Part shown: positions 7,793-17,277 of the stretch, piece after piece | Numbering within the stretch: position 1 is the stretch's first letter | Layout of the letters: every line of letters begins with the position of its first letter | Source of the DNA: Bacilli bacterium | Lineage (GTDB): Bacteria; Bacillota_I; Bacilli_A; RFN20; CAG-631 | Reading direction: 5' to 3' | NCBI GenBank assembly: GCA_900754115.1 | Contig: CAAEBM010000054.1 | Coordinates: 1-57,854, forward strand | DNA length: 57,854 bases | Position numbers and translations under genes: made by a program | Notes under the pieces: generated by a model | The model's database searches: none | Seen by the model: only the letters and a program-made list of their open reading frames with translations | What the model was told of the DNA's origin: nothing

Positions 7793-9062
7793 TTTCCAAA
7801 ACCTCCACTTTTTCAACTTTTGCTTGAATGGTTCCATCTTGTAAATGAACATCAAAGTTTTGATTAATATTTATTTCTTTGACAAAACGAATATGTCTTT
7901 TTTCTTGAAAAAGAATGCCATATCCACGATTTAAAATTTTTAAAGGACTTAAAGAATCCAATTGCTGTGTCAAAGATAAAAAAGATAGTTTTTGCTGTTT
8001 AATGTAAGATGGAAACAAAATTTGTATTTGTTCATTTAATCGCACTAATTCTTTTTTTTGATGAGAAATAAAAGTATTTTGCGATTGCTGCAACTGATTT
8101 TCTATATAATCTAATCGAAGACGATAGCGGTCATAAATTTGAATCGGATGTTTAAAAATATAGGCTTCTTTTTGTCTTTTTAAACGTTCTTTTTTTAAGG
8201 TTAATTGATTTTGCATGCCATAAAGCATTTGATTTTTGAATTGAACGAACAAATTTAGGACATCTTCTAATTTTGGAGTGGCTTGTATTGCTCCATCAGT
8301 TGGTGTTAAACCTCGTTTGTCAGCCACAAAATCAGCAATGGTAAAATCACTTTGATGTCCGACTGCCGATATAATTGGCGTTTGACATTGATAAATCGCA
8401 CGAGCAACCATTTCTTCATTAAATGGCCATAAATCTTCAATAGAACCTCCACCACGACCACAGATAATTACATCTACACCAAATTGGTCAGCCACTTGTA
8501 TTTGTTTGACTATATTTTCAGCCGCTTTATTTCCTTGTACTAAACTGGGAAATAAAATCACTTCAGCATATGGCCATCTTTTTTGAATTGTATTAGCCAT
8601 ATCATGAATTGCTGCTCCAAAAGGTGCAGTAATAATGCCAATTTTTTTAGGAAACAGGGGAAGATTTTTTTTGTGTGCCACATCAAATAAACCTTCTGCT
8701 TCTAATTTCTTTTTGAGTTGTTCATATTTTTGATATAACAAGCCAATGGAATCATAAAAAATTTCATAAGCTTGAATTTGATAGGTTCCACCTGCTTCAT
8801 ACACACTTAATCGACCTTTAATTAAAACTAATGCTCCATCTTTTAAAGTAGACTGCATATGCATCGCATACGCATTAAACATGACTACATTGATTCTAGA
8901 AATCGCATCTTTAATGCTAAAATATAAAGTACCCGATTGATGTCTTTTTAAATTAGAAACTTCTCCCTTTACAAATATTTCTCTTAAAAAATAATTGTTT
9001 TCTAAATAAGTTTTAATATACTTATTGATTTCACTGACAGTTAAAAATTCTTGATTATCCAT
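7770..9062 (-). CDS. xseA: Exodeoxyribonuclease VII large subunit
   Basis: Catalytic subunit of ExoVII. An N-terminal OB-fold (about residues 5-100, with FVKGEVSNLKRHQSGTLYFSIKD) binds ssDNA. The nuclease core has GIITAPFGAAIHDM, VIICGRGGGSIEDLWPFN, PIISAVGHQSDFTIADFVADKRGLTPT, and the C-terminal GYGILF element. 430 residues, near the usual length. It overlaps nusB by eight bases upstream and xseB downstream. Confidence 0.97.
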   Translation of the reverse strand: MDNQEFLTVSEINKYIKTYLENNYFLREIFVKGEVSNLKRHQSGTLYFSIKDAISRINVVMFNAYAMHMQSTLKDGALVLIKGRLSVYEAGGTYQIQAYEIFYDSIGLLYQKYEQLKKKLEAEGLFDVAHKKNLPLFPKKIGIITAPFGAAIHDMANTIQKRWPYAEVILFPSLVQGNKAAENIVKQIQVADQFGVDVIICGRGGGSIEDLWPFNEEMVARAIYQCQTPIISAVGHQSDFTIADFVADKRGLTPTDGAIQATPKLEDVLNLFVQFKNQMLYGMQNQLTLKKERLKRQKEAYIFKHPIQIYDRYRLRLDYIENQLQQSQNTFISHQKKELVRLNEQIQILFPSYIKQQKLSFLSLTQQLDSLSPLKILNRGYGILFQEKRHIRFVKEININQNFDVHLQDGTIQAKVEKVEVLENGRKNDI

Positions 9063-9483
9063 AGTTTTTTCCTATTTTATCTAATACGGCATGAATATAT
9101 TTGTAAGCAGTGTCATCTCCATATCTTTTGGCTAGATCCACTGCTACATCGATGGCCACTTGTTTTGGAACTAATTGATTGCAAATTTCATTACAAAAAA
9201 GTAATAAAATTGCTTGTTCAATATAAGATAATCGATTAAAACTCCAAGTTTTTGCCAAATATTGGCTGATAACTTCTTTAAATTCCTTTTTTTGACGAAT
9301 GGTTTCAAAAATGATTTGCTTGAAAAAATCATCACATTCATCATAAGAAATTTCCATCGTATCACTTACAATTTCGGTTAAAGGTTTCCGATATTGAATA
9401 GGTAATTTGGCATATAATAAATGCTGATAAATACAAATCATTGCCAATTCTTGCATTTTAGTACGTGAAATACCGTTTTCCAT
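9055..9483 (-). CDS. nusB: Transcription antitermination protein NusB
   Basis: NusB binds boxA RNA with S10 (NusE) during rRNA transcription. The roughly 142-residue all-helical protein carries the family pattern: an N-terminal R-x-x-A-M-x-x-Y-Q-like helix, I-x-x-Y-L-x-x-x-W near the middle, and K-Q-V-A-I-D-V-A-V-D-L-A-K-R-Y-G followed by K-Y-I-H-A-V-L-D-K. The ATG at 9483 is favoured over that at 9489 because AGGAA is then correctly spaced. It starts only 13 bases after the stop codon of the large lipoprotein gene, so no separate terminator or promoter fits between them. Confidence 0.95.
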   Translation of the reverse strand: MENGISRTKMQELAMICIYQHLLYAKLPIQYRKPLTEIVSDTMEISYDECDDFFKQIIFETIRQKKEFKEVISQYLAKTWSFNRLSYIEQAILLLFCNEICNQLVPKQVAIDVAVDLAKRYGDDTAYKYIHAVLDKIGKNYG

Positions 9484-9496
9484 AATCATTTCCTAA

Positions 9497-12400
9497 CTAT
9501 TGTAAAACATCTTGATATAAGGACCAAAGGATACTAGAAGATATATAGAGTTCTTTATCTACAACTTGAACTTTGAATTGACTAGAAAGGGAATCAAAGA
9601 CATTTAATCCAATTTCAACAACACTAGGACTATTTAAAACTAAACTTTCTAAAGATGTTGCACTATCAAAAGCACCTTGATTGATTTTTGTCAAATTAGC
9701 TGAACCAATAATTTGTTTCACATTTGAATTTCCACTAAAAGCACCACCAGCGATTGTCGTTACTGTGTCTGGTAAAGTCACAATTGCATCTTCTCCTTTA
9801 TAAAGAAGTAAAATGCCATTTAAAATGACAAAATCTTCATCCGATTCGTTAAGCCATTTTGTAGCGGTAAATGCTTTGTTTCCTACTTCTTGAATATTTG
9901 TAATCGTAGATGCATCAATTTCTAAATTGGTACAACCATAAAAGGCTTCATCTCCGATGCTTTCAACATTTTTCAAATTCAAAGAACTGATATTTCTACA
10001 GCCATAAAAAGCATTTTTACCAATTGTGGTAATGGAATCAGGCAATTCAATTTCTTTGACGAAAGAATAACCATCAAATGCGTGGTCTAAGATAACTGTA
10101 GACCCATCACTAATAATAATTTTTTCTAAAGATTGAGGAATACTATTGATGTTATTTCCAAAAGCCATAAAAGTAAAAATATTACTATTATGTTCTAATT
10201 CTTTTAAAGCATTTGCACCATACAATACTCCTAAATCAAAACTGACGTTCATTTCAAAAGTAGCCGACTCTAAAGTAAGAGCGTAACTAAATGCATATTC
10301 ACTTAAATGTAAATTTGTTTCTTTTGGTAAAACCAAACTTGTAATGCTAGAACCAGCAAACCCATACCGACCAATGGATTGCAATTGACTATTAGAAGAA
10401 CCAATGGCAATATCGGTTAAAGAATAAGTATTACGATTTGCATTTGTTAATAAAGCATTTAAATGCGTGTTTATTTGTTCTAATGCTGTTTCTTGATTAT
10501 TTGAAAGCGTTAAATTATCACTTACCGTAGCCGAATTAAACGCAAAGGCATAATCACCAATCGTTGTTACTTGATTAGGAATATCAATTGCAGTCAATTG
10601 GTTGTAATAAAAAGCCGCTACATCAATAGATGTTAAAGTTTGAGGTAAATAAACTGTTTGTAATTGTCTACAATTAGCAAAAGTAGCAAAAGGAATCGAT
10701 TGTAATTGCGTATTTGCTAAATTAACGTGTGTTAAAGATTTACAATTAGCAAAAGCCAATGCACCAATTTCTTTTAAAGTCGATGGGAATGAAAAACTAA
10801 GCAAAGAATTACAATTAAAGAAAGCCGAAGCGCCAATTGTTTCTAATACAGAATTGTTCGCTATCGTGACATTTTGCAATAAAATGCAATTAGCAAAAGC
10901 ATTTTCATCAATTGTTTTTAAAGTAGATGGCAAAGAAACACTCGTCATTCTCTTTCCTTGGAAAGCTTCACGATTGATATGAGAAACTCCTTCTGGAATA
11001 TCAATCACTTCAGCAGAACCATTATAAACAATTAATACATTATTTAAAATAACTATTCCATCTTCAAATGATGAAACAAAAGCAGTATTTAAAAATGCTT
11101 GTGAACTAATATTTGTAGCTGAAGTCGTGATAGTTCTTAAAACAGTACAATTGACAAAAGCTTGATTTTCTATCGTATGAATTGATTCAGGTAAATGAAT
11201 TTGAACCAAACTATTACATCCAGAGAATGTATTTGCAAAAATTACTTGATTTTCAGTTTCAGCTTGACTGAATGCTTGAGCATCAAAAGTTGCATTTGTC
11301 AAATTAATAGCACGTTCAAAGGCATTATTTCCTATGTATTTCATCGTGGCTGGGAAATGAATCGTTTGAATACCACTACTTTCAAATGCATAAACACCAA
11401 TACTTTCCAATTGACTGTTTGCTTCAATGGCAAAATCCGTTAATTTACTTGTACTTTGGAAAGCATTTGCACCAATGGTTTTAACAGAAGCTGGCAACGT
11501 AAATTTAACGAGCTGGTCATTTTCTTGAAAGGCATTATTGCCAATACTTTCTAATTTTGAGTTTGCGCCAAATGTCACTTCTTTTAACCCATTTCGATTT
11601 GTAATTGTACTAAAAGCTGAATCCCCAATGCTAACAACACTAGCTGGAATGTGAATACTTTGAAGATTATAAAGATTTGCAAAGGCAAAGTTTCCAATTG
11701 TCTCTAAGTTTGAATTATCAGACAAAGTAAATGTCGTTAAATGATAGTTATTGGCAAACGCATATGCATGAATGGTTTTTACAGAATCAGGCAATTGAAT
11801 GGATTCTAAATAAATTCCTGTTGCAGTTTCTTGGCGAGTATCTAAATTAGCAAACGCATATTCATCTATCGTTTCTAAATTAGAATTTGCTGCAAATTGC
11901 AAAGTTTGTACGGATGAACATCCATAAAAAGCATTTTTCCCAATATAAGTCACACTACTTGGAATTACAATAGAAGTGATTTCAGTATTGTTTGCAAAAG
12001 CAGAATCATAAATTCCAACTAAACTAGACGGAAGAGTGATAGAAGTAAATTTTTGGTTTTCATAAACTTTATTTGCGATATAACGAATGCCATTATCAAC
12101 AACTAATTCTGTTCCCGTCACAGTTGTATCTTTTATTAAAATTTGATTGACAACAATTTTATCTTGATTGCGATACCAAGCAGTAGAATTAAAAGCAGTA
12201 GAATTAATTTCAACTAATTGATTGTTCGTATTATGAAAAGTCACATTTGCAATATTAGAACAATTGCTAAAAACATTATCTTTTATTCGTTGTAAGGATT
12301 CAGGAAAAGTAACTTCCGTTAAAGAAGTGTTTTGTAAAAAAGCAGAAGAAGAAATAATTTGTAATTGACTTCCTTCTTCAAAAGTAAGAGTTTCCGCTTT

Positions 12401-13684
12401 TGAAAATTCAAACGCATTGGCTCCGATTTCTTGAATACTTTTTGGTAAACGAATTACTTTTTGATCTGTTTCTGAAATGGTTTCTATTTGAGGACCAAAA
12501 TAAGTAAAATTATCTCCATTTAATATTCTTGAAAAAGCACTAGCACCCACTTTTTGAAGTTGAATTCCGCTTTCAAACATAAAAGTTTCTAAACTTGTTT
12601 TTTTACCAGATGTGATTTTAAATGCATTGTCTTCAATTTCTTTTACTGATGCGGGTATAACAATATTTTTAAGACTTTCACAATCTAAAAAAGCACTATC
12701 TTTAATGGTGGTCAAATTACTTTTACGACCTTCATAATTAAATTCAATAGAAACTAAGCTTGAATTTCTTGAAAAAGCTTCTTTTTCTAAAGTGGTGATT
12801 GAAGGTGGTAAAACTAACGTTTGTAAATCTGCTTCCGAAAAACAAGATTCGGGTATTGTAGATAAAGACATATTGGCATGGAAATTCACTTCTTCTAATC
12901 TACTATTATCATAAAATGCTTTTGTTTTTAAAGTCGTCAACGATTGAGGGAAAGTAATTGAACGAAGACGCGTTTTTTCAAAAGCAGAATCTTCAATAGT
13001 TTGTAAACCTTCATTGAAAGTAATTTCTTCTAAATCAGAATTATAAAAAGCTTCAATTCCTATTGATTGAATGGTAGAAGGTAAAATGACAGTTTGTATA
13101 GAAGAACTGCGAAAAGCGCGATCAGCAATTCGTACAACACGGAAACCATCGATTTCTGATGGAATTTCAATATCTGTTAAATTATCTTCATCGGCATTAG
13201 CACTAAAACCAGTAATTTCGATGTCAATTTGATTTGCTGCATTAGTTTGATAATAACTATAAGCAAAGTTAGAAGTAACTGCTTCTTTATTATAATAAAT
13301 GCTCGCATAAGAAGAGTCTTCATAAACCCCTTCTTCACCCAAAGCTTTGACGCTAATCAAATATGATTTTCCTTCTTCAAAATCTTCATATCGATAAGAT
13401 GTTCTTGTAGTAGAACTTTCCACTACTTTTCCATCAATATTGACGACATATCCTTTTGCACCATAGACGACATTCCATTGAATGGTCGAAGTTTGTGCAT
13501 CATAGCGAAGTCCTGTAGGAGCAATCAATCTTGCATAATCGCGAATCTCTTCTTTATCTGAAGATGAAGGATTTTTAGATAGCCAATTGTCTGATGATGT
13601 ATTACATGCAGTTAACATTAAAGCACTACAAATAAATGCCACTGAAAGCCCTTTTAGAAACTTTTTTGTTTTTTGTTGTTTCAT
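9497..13684 (-). CDS. BspA-like leucine-rich-repeat surface lipoprotein
   Basis: The 1395-residue protein has an N-terminal lipoprotein signal with lipobox LTAC (C27) and a short serine-rich linker. A fibronectin-III-like segment (about 48-125) follows, then a very long array of BspA/LRR_5 repeats of about 22-24 residues. These repeat the theme S-I-x-L-P-x-S-x-x-x-I-x-x-x-A-F to almost the C terminus. Such proteins are displayed on the cell surface and in characterised oral and gut species mediate binding to host proteins or cells; the ligand here is unknown. The gene has its own promoter region with an inverted repeat, and is followed at once by nusB. The repeats make it liable to expansion or contraction by recombination. 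Confidence 0.9.
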   Translation of the reverse strand: MKQQKTKKFLKGLSVAFICSALMLTACNTSSDNWLSKNPSSSDKEEIRDYARLIAPTGLRYDAQTSTIQWNVVYGAKGYVVNIDGKVVESSTTRTSYRYEDFEEGKSYLISVKALGEEGVYEDSSYASIYYNKEAVTSNFAYSYYQTNAANQIDIEITGFSANADEDNLTDIEIPSEIDGFRVVRIADRAFRSSSIQTVILPSTIQSIGIEAFYNSDLEEITFNEGLQTIEDSAFEKTRLRSITFPQSLTTLKTKAFYDNSRLEEVNFHANMSLSTIPESCFSEADLQTLVLPPSITTLEKEAFSRNSSLVSIEFNYEGRKSNLTTIKDSAFLDCESLKNIVIPASVKEIEDNAFKITSGKKTSLETFMFESGIQLQKVGASAFSRILNGDNFTYFGPQIETISETDQKVIRLPKSIQEIGANAFEFSKAETLTFEEGSQLQIISSSAFLQNTSLTEVTFPESLQRIKDNVFSNCSNIANVTFHNTNNQLVEINSTAFNSTAWYRNQDKIVVNQILIKDTTVTGTELVVDNGIRYIANKVYENQKFTSITLPSSLVGIYDSAFANNTEITSIVIPSSVTYIGKNAFYGCSSVQTLQFAANSNLETIDEYAFANLDTRQETATGIYLESIQLPDSVKTIHAYAFANNYHLTTFTLSDNSNLETIGNFAFANLYNLQSIHIPASVVSIGDSAFSTITNRNGLKEVTFGANSKLESIGNNAFQENDQLVKFTLPASVKTIGANAFQSTSKLTDFAIEANSQLESIGVYAFESSGIQTIHFPATMKYIGNNAFERAINLTNATFDAQAFSQAETENQVIFANTFSGCNSLVQIHLPESIHTIENQAFVNCTVLRTITTSATNISSQAFLNTAFVSSFEDGIVILNNVLIVYNGSAEVIDIPEGVSHINREAFQGKRMTSVSLPSTLKTIDENAFANCILLQNVTIANNSVLETIGASAFFNCNSLLSFSFPSTLKEIGALAFANCKSLTHVNLANTQLQSIPFATFANCRQLQTVYLPQTLTSIDVAAFYYNQLTAIDIPNQVTTIGDYAFAFNSATVSDNLTLSNNQETALEQINTHLNALLTNANRNTYSLTDIAIGSSNSQLQSIGRYGFAGSSITSLVLPKETNLHLSEYAFSYALTLESATFEMNVSFDLGVLYGANALKELEHNSNIFTFMAFGNNINSIPQSLEKIIISDGSTVILDHAFDGYSFVKEIELPDSITTIGKNAFYGCRNISSLNLKNVESIGDEAFYGCTNLEIDASTITNIQEVGNKAFTATKWLNESDEDFVILNGILLLYKGEDAIVTLPDTVTTIAGGAFSGNSNVKQIIGSANLTKINQGAFDSATSLESLVLNSPSVVEIGLNVFDSLSSQFKVQVVDKELYISSSILWSLYQDVLQ

Positions 13685-13720
13685 GTTTTTAACCTCCCAA
13701 ACGAATACTTTACGTAGACT

Positions 13721-13746
13721 ATACTTATTATATAATAAATAAGTAT
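13721..13746 (-). promoter_or_regulatory. Promoter and inverted repeat of the BspA-like gene
   Basis: A TATAAT -10 on the minus strand (13727-13732) lies within an inverted repeat ATACTTAT / ATAAGTAT (13721-13728 and 13739-13746). No convincing -35 is seen, which together with an operator-like repeat over the -10 suggests regulated expression. The ATG at 13684 is preceded by a GGGAGG RBS. Confidence 0.5.
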
Positions 13747-13755
13747 ATTTTACTA

Positions 13756-13790
13756 GAAAAAAATAGCAACATTTTAATTGCTACTTTTTT
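13756..13790 (-). terminator. Terminator after mtnN
   Basis: On the minus strand GTAGCAA and TTGCTAT arms around an AT-rich loop are followed by a T-run. It separates the yqeG-mtnN operon from the lipoprotein-nusB operon. Confidence 0.75.
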
Positions 13791-14457
13791 ATGATGATAG
13801 ATGTTCAATAAATTGCATTGTCTTTAGGACACAAATTTGCATGGCTTTTTGTTTTTGATTAAGATAATCTTGCGTTTGCGATACGCCAATCATATCAGAA
13901 ATTGTTCGAATAACCATAAATTTTCTTTTAAAGAAAGTGGCCACTTGTCCTACACTTGCCCCTTCCATATCACAGGCTAAAGCTTTAGGAAAATGCGATA
14001 AAATCCATTCTTTTTGCTTACTAGTGTGAACAAAAGTATCACTACTTACAATGAGTCCATAAAAATCATTTGCTAATAGTTTAAAATTTTTCTTACTTGT
14101 TTTAAAATATAAATCCATATTGTCTAACTTTCCTAAAGGTAATTGAAAAGCTGTCAAATCCACATCAAAATAGGCCAATTTCGAAGCAAACACTGTAGAA
14201 TAAACGGGAATATTAGAATGGAAAGAGCCACCGATACCAGCATTAATAATAAATTGAGGCTTGATTTTTTGAATCCAAGTAGTGGTAAGAATTGCGGCAT
14301 TTACCTTTCCCACTTCTGTTTTAACCAAATATATTTCTTGTTTTTCATTCTTTAAATAATAATAGTCAAATCCTTGATCAAGCAAATGCAAAAAAGAAGC
14401 ATGATTTAAAAAAGTTTGTAGTTCTTCTTGCATTGCTACAATTAACAAAATCTTCAT
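13789..14457 (-). CDS. mtnN: 5'-methylthioadenosine/S-adenosylhomocysteine nucleosidase
   Basis: Hydrolyses MTA and SAH to adenine and the thioribose or ribosyl-homocysteine, serving methionine salvage and removing inhibitors of SAM-dependent enzymes. The family marks are IVAMQEEL at the N terminus, INAGIGGSF, a purine-contacting ACDMEGASVGQVA with the conserved glutamate, and the catalytic aspartate in RTISDM. 222 residues from ATG 14457, chosen because GAAGG lies nine bases upstream; the TTG at 14466 is too close to that SD. It is the last gene of the yqeG-yqeH-yhbY-nadD-rsfS operon. Confidence 0.94.
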   Translation of the reverse strand: MKILLIVAMQEELQTFLNHASFLHLLDQGFDYYYLKNEKQEIYLVKTEVGKVNAAILTTTWIQKIKPQFIINAGIGGSFHSNIPVYSTVFASKLAYFDVDLTAFQLPLGKLDNMDLYFKTSKKNFKLLANDFYGLIVSSDTFVHTSKQKEWILSHFPKALACDMEGASVGQVATFFKRKFMVIRTISDMIGVSQTQDYLNQKQKAMQICVLKTMQFIEHLSS

Positions 14458-14458
14458 C

Positions 14459-14797
14459 TCAATCAACCTTCATAATGGGATAATTTGCCCACAATTTTTC
14501 TAAGCCATAATGAATTCTTGCTTCTTTTGTAAAGATATGAATAATATAATCGTTTGCATCGACTAAAATCCAATCGCTTGAACTTTTTCCTTCTACATTG
14601 CGAATCACAATATCATGAATTTCACATGCTTCTTTTAAAGCTTGCCCCATGGCAATTGCTTGACGATTACTTGCTACTGTAGCAATAATAAAATACCGAG
14701 CCAAAGGGTTATTTTGGCTGACATCAATATAAACGACATTTTCTCCTTTTTTATCAAGAATTGTTTCTAAAAGTATTGTTAATTTTTTATCTTCCAT
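14459..14797 (-). CDS. rsfS: Ribosomal silencing factor RsfS
   Basis: RsfS (DUF143, YqeL/Iojap family) binds ribosomal protein uL14 and blocks subunit joining, reducing translation under starvation. The 112-residue protein contains Y-F-I-I-A-T-V-A-S-N-R-Q, E-G-K-S-S-S-D-W-I-L-V-D and the C-terminal R-x-H-Y-G-L-E-K-L-W. Start at ATG 14797 (MEDKK) gives eight bases to AAGGA; ATG 14803 would leave only three. Location after NadD-YqeK is the conserved Firmicutes order. Confidence 0.95.
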   Translation of the reverse strand: MEDKKLTILLETILDKKGENVVYIDVSQNNPLARYFIIATVASNRQAIAMGQALKEACEIHDIVIRNVEGKSSSDWILVDANDYIIHIFTKEARIHYGLEKLWANYPIMKVD

Positions 14798-15914
14798 GTC
14801 CATTTTCCTTTCTTTTATAGTATTCAATCATTTGATTTAACCATGGGTCAGCCCATTCCCCTTTCTTTTTAAAAGCAAGAGATTGATCTTCCATTGTCAA
14901 AATAAAGGCCTGATTAATATCTTGATAAGCTTTTTCACGAATCGGTAAAACAGCCGCTGCAAACTCTCTTTCTTCTTCTAATTTATCGGCACAATAAACA
15001 ATTTTATCTAACTTAGACATTTTTTTAGAAGGTCGGCAATGGCTAGCGATGGCTTTTAATGTTTTTTCATCTTGGATTCCAAAACTATTTTTGGCTAAAT
15101 AGGCACTAGCATATTGATGATGACAATATTTCGGTTCTTTGATGTGATTGGGGTAGTGTTGTTCCATAATTTTTTGAATTTCATCTTTTGGTAAAGACTT
15201 AGAAACATCATGTAAAATGGAAGCCACATAAGCACGATTAATATTTTCATGATTACTTTTTGCAATCGCCTTTGCCAATCTTGCCGTTGATAGACAATGA
15301 ATAAATAATCGTTCTGGTAAAAGAGGCATCAAACGTTCTTTTAAATAAAGTTCATGTTCTTGAATATATTTTTGGATGGAGTCATCAATTTCATCATAAA
15401 AGCCAGCACGCACTTTTGTACTAGAAGCATCAATTTGTTTTCCATCGATGATGAGAATATGATATTTTTTAGCCAAAGATTCATTAATCACATAACCTGG
15501 TCTTTTAAAGCAGACAAACTGAAACATTTGCGCTAATTTTTCGATGCGATACCAGCGTTCAATATTATTGAGTTGGTCAGCACCAATTAAAAAATAAAAT
15601 TGATATTGATTTTTATACTTTTGAAGCAAGCGCTTTGCCGTGTTATACGTATAAATTAATTTTTTATTGCGATCTTTTAATTCAATATCACAAATTTTAA
15701 AATTTTTAAATTCCGAAAGTGCCATTTTCATCATGGCTAAACGATGTTTTCCATCAAGCAATAATGAACCATCATAATTATACTTTCGCGGAATAAACCA
15801 AACTTCTTGACAAGATAGATAATTAGAAACATTTAACGCCGCATTAATATGCCCCTTATGAATTGGATTATAGGATCCACCAAATAATAATATTTTAGTT
15901 TGTTCCATAAGCAT
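14787..15914 (-). CDS. nadD: NadD-YqeK fusion: NaMN adenylyltransferase and HD-domain hydrolase
   Basis: About residues 1-190 are nicotinate-nucleotide adenylyltransferase (LLFGGSYNPIHKGHI with the HxGH site, FLIGADQL, and an S-S-T-x-V-R element that reads A-S-S-T-K-V-R), an essential step of NAD synthesis. The remaining part is a YqeK-type HD domain (HCLSTARLAKAIA, SILHDVSKS, KYCHHQYASAYLA), a family shown in other bacteria to hydrolyse Ap4A symmetrically. In Bacillus these are separate adjacent genes, so this is a genuine fusion with no internal stop or frameshift. Start at 15914 (MLMEQ) or 15908 (MEQ), both near AAGGAA. It overlaps yhbY upstream. Confidence 0.93.
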   Translation of the reverse strand: MLMEQTKILLFGGSYNPIHKGHINAALNVSNYLSCQEVWFIPRKYNYDGSLLLDGKHRLAMMKMALSEFKNFKICDIELKDRNKKLIYTYNTAKRLLQKYKNQYQFYFLIGADQLNNIERWYRIEKLAQMFQFVCFKRPGYVINESLAKKYHILIIDGKQIDASSTKVRAGFYDEIDDSIQKYIQEHELYLKERLMPLLPERLFIHCLSTARLAKAIAKSNHENINRAYVASILHDVSKSLPKDEIQKIMEQHYPNHIKEPKYCHHQYASAYLAKNSFGIQDEKTLKAIASHCRPSKKMSKLDKIVYCADKLEEEREFAAAVLPIREKAYQDINQAFILTMEDQSLAFKKKGEWADPWLNQMIEYYKRKENGHGR

Positions 15915-16188
15915 TAATTTCCTTATTTTTCTTATAAAGTACAATGACTCGGCCAATCGTTAAAATGACTTCAGAAGAAGTGACAGAAGCTAATAGTTCG
16001 GCTAATTCTTCTTTTTGTACTCCTTCATAGGTTTTTAAAACCGAAATTTTAATTAATTCATGCTTTTTTAAAACTTGCTGAATGGTTTGAACAAGATTAG
16101 AAGACATCCCATCTTTTCCAATAATGACGATTGGTTTTAAATGATTGGCTGCTTGTTTTAAACGATTTTTATCTTGTTTGGTTAACAT
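15895..16188 (-). CDS. yhbY: YhbY-type CRM-domain RNA-binding protein
   Basis: Small single-domain ribosome assembly factor that associates with pre-50S particles. 97 residues beginning MLTKQDKNRLKQAANHLKP, then the CRM signature I-V-I-I-G-K-D-G-M and H-E-L-I-K-I-S-V-L-K. GAGGTG precedes the ATG. It sits between yqeH and nadD, as in Bacillus, apart from the missing aroE that is often found there. Confidence 0.95.
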   Translation of the reverse strand: MLTKQDKNRLKQAANHLKPIVIIGKDGMSSNLVQTIQQVLKKHELIKISVLKTYEGVQKEELAELLASVTSSEVILTIGRVIVLYKKNKEINAYGTN

Positions 16189-16200
16189 AATTTCACCTCT

Positions 16201-17277
16201 TTAAATCATCGCATCGCGAATAGTAATTAAACCATTTTTGATGGTGTATAAAATAAATTCTCCTGGTTTTGTAATCGTAATAAAGCCAAATCCTTCAATG
16301 ACGATATCTTTTTTTGGTTCTTTTATGGTAATGGGATAGGCTTGAAGATCATCAAAAGAATGAATAGAATGAATTTTTAATTGATTTTCTTTTATTAAAG
16401 CATTAAAAGTCGATTTTGAATTGATAAGTTTTGTTCTTGTCAAGCGACATTGCGGACTATGGTAAAAAAGAATTCCTTGCTTTGGACCTTTTAAATAATG
16501 CAAACTTATAAAATTATTTATGATAATTGCTTGTGAATCGTGTAATTGATAAGCCGTTTGCACTACTTTTTTATCCAATTGCAGATGCTTTAAAAGTCCT
16601 TTGGGAAAAGCATTTAAAAAAGAAGTTTTACTTAAAATTCCAGGTGTATCATAAATCAAGTGTTGGTCATCTAATTTCATTTTTAAAGGTTGTAAAGTGG
16701 TTCCTGGATAAATACTAGTCACTAGTTGATTTTTTATTTCTATTGAAGGAGATAGAATTTTTTTAATTAAAGTGGTTTTCCCAACATTTTCAACTCCTAC
16801 TAAAGCAATGTTTTGAAAAGGATATTGACTTTTAATATCTTCTATAAAATCATGAATATCTTCCGCAAAAACAATTTTTTTAAAATCTAATTGGAAACGT
16901 TTACTTTCTTTTTCAATGAACTGCATTGCCTTTTTTTTACTTAAAAAAGTTTGATATAAATCATAACGATTGACAATTAAATATAAATTTGAATAACGTT
17001 TTAATTCTGAAAAAGCATTTAAAAAAGGAGTTAAAATTAAAGGAAGATCAATAACAAAAAGCACAACATCATTTTTTTGAATAGATTGATGGACCATTTT
17101 TATTGTATGAAAAGTGCTCTTTCCTTCAACAAATTTACCATAATGTTTTAATTGATAGCAACGTTTACACAAAAATGTTTCTCTTTGTAAAGCCTTTTTT
17201 TCAATGTATCCGTCTTTCGTTTCGTCTTCTGTTTGTAAAATTGATCCACATCCAGCACAATATAATGTTTCATTCAT
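16201..17277 (-). CDS. yqeH: Ribosome biogenesis GTPase YqeH
   Basis: Circularly permuted GTPase needed for 30S subunit assembly. An N-terminal zinc finger (CAGCGSIL, then CKRCYQLKHY) is followed by the permuted order G4 (NRYD), then the P-loop G1 (GVENVGKTTL), then G3 (YDTPG). This order defines the YqeH/YlqF group. A C-terminal domain of about 120 residues is thought to bind rRNA. 358 residues, close to the family length. It overlaps yqeG by four bases. Confidence 0.96.
   Translation of the reverse strand: MNETLYCAGCGSILQTEDETKDGYIEKKALQRETFLCKRCYQLKHYGKFVEGKSTFHTIKMVHQSIQKNDVVLFVIDLPLILTPFLNAFSELKRYSNLYLIVNRYDLYQTFLSKKKAMQFIEKESKRFQLDFKKIVFAEDIHDFIEDIKSQYPFQNIALVGVENVGKTTLIKKILSPSIEIKNQLVTSIYPGTTLQPLKMKLDDQHLIYDTPGILSKTSFLNAFPKGLLKHLQLDKKVVQTAYQLHDSQAIIINNFISLHYLKGPKQGILFYHSPQCRLTRTKLINSKSTFNALIKENQLKIHSIHSFDDLQAYPITIKEPKKDIVIEGFGFITITKPGEFILYTIKNGLITIRDAMI

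Noticed and set aside
9497..13684. Tandem DNA repeats or CRISPR-like array in the lipoprotein gene
   Set aside because: The recurring sequence is the imperfect LRR_5 protein repeat within one long open frame, with no conserved DNA repeat and spacer pattern.
15914..15956. Upstream extension of nadD-yqeK to 15956
   Set aside because: It lies in yhbY, adds a non-conserved N terminus before the nucleotide-binding strand, and lacks an SD.
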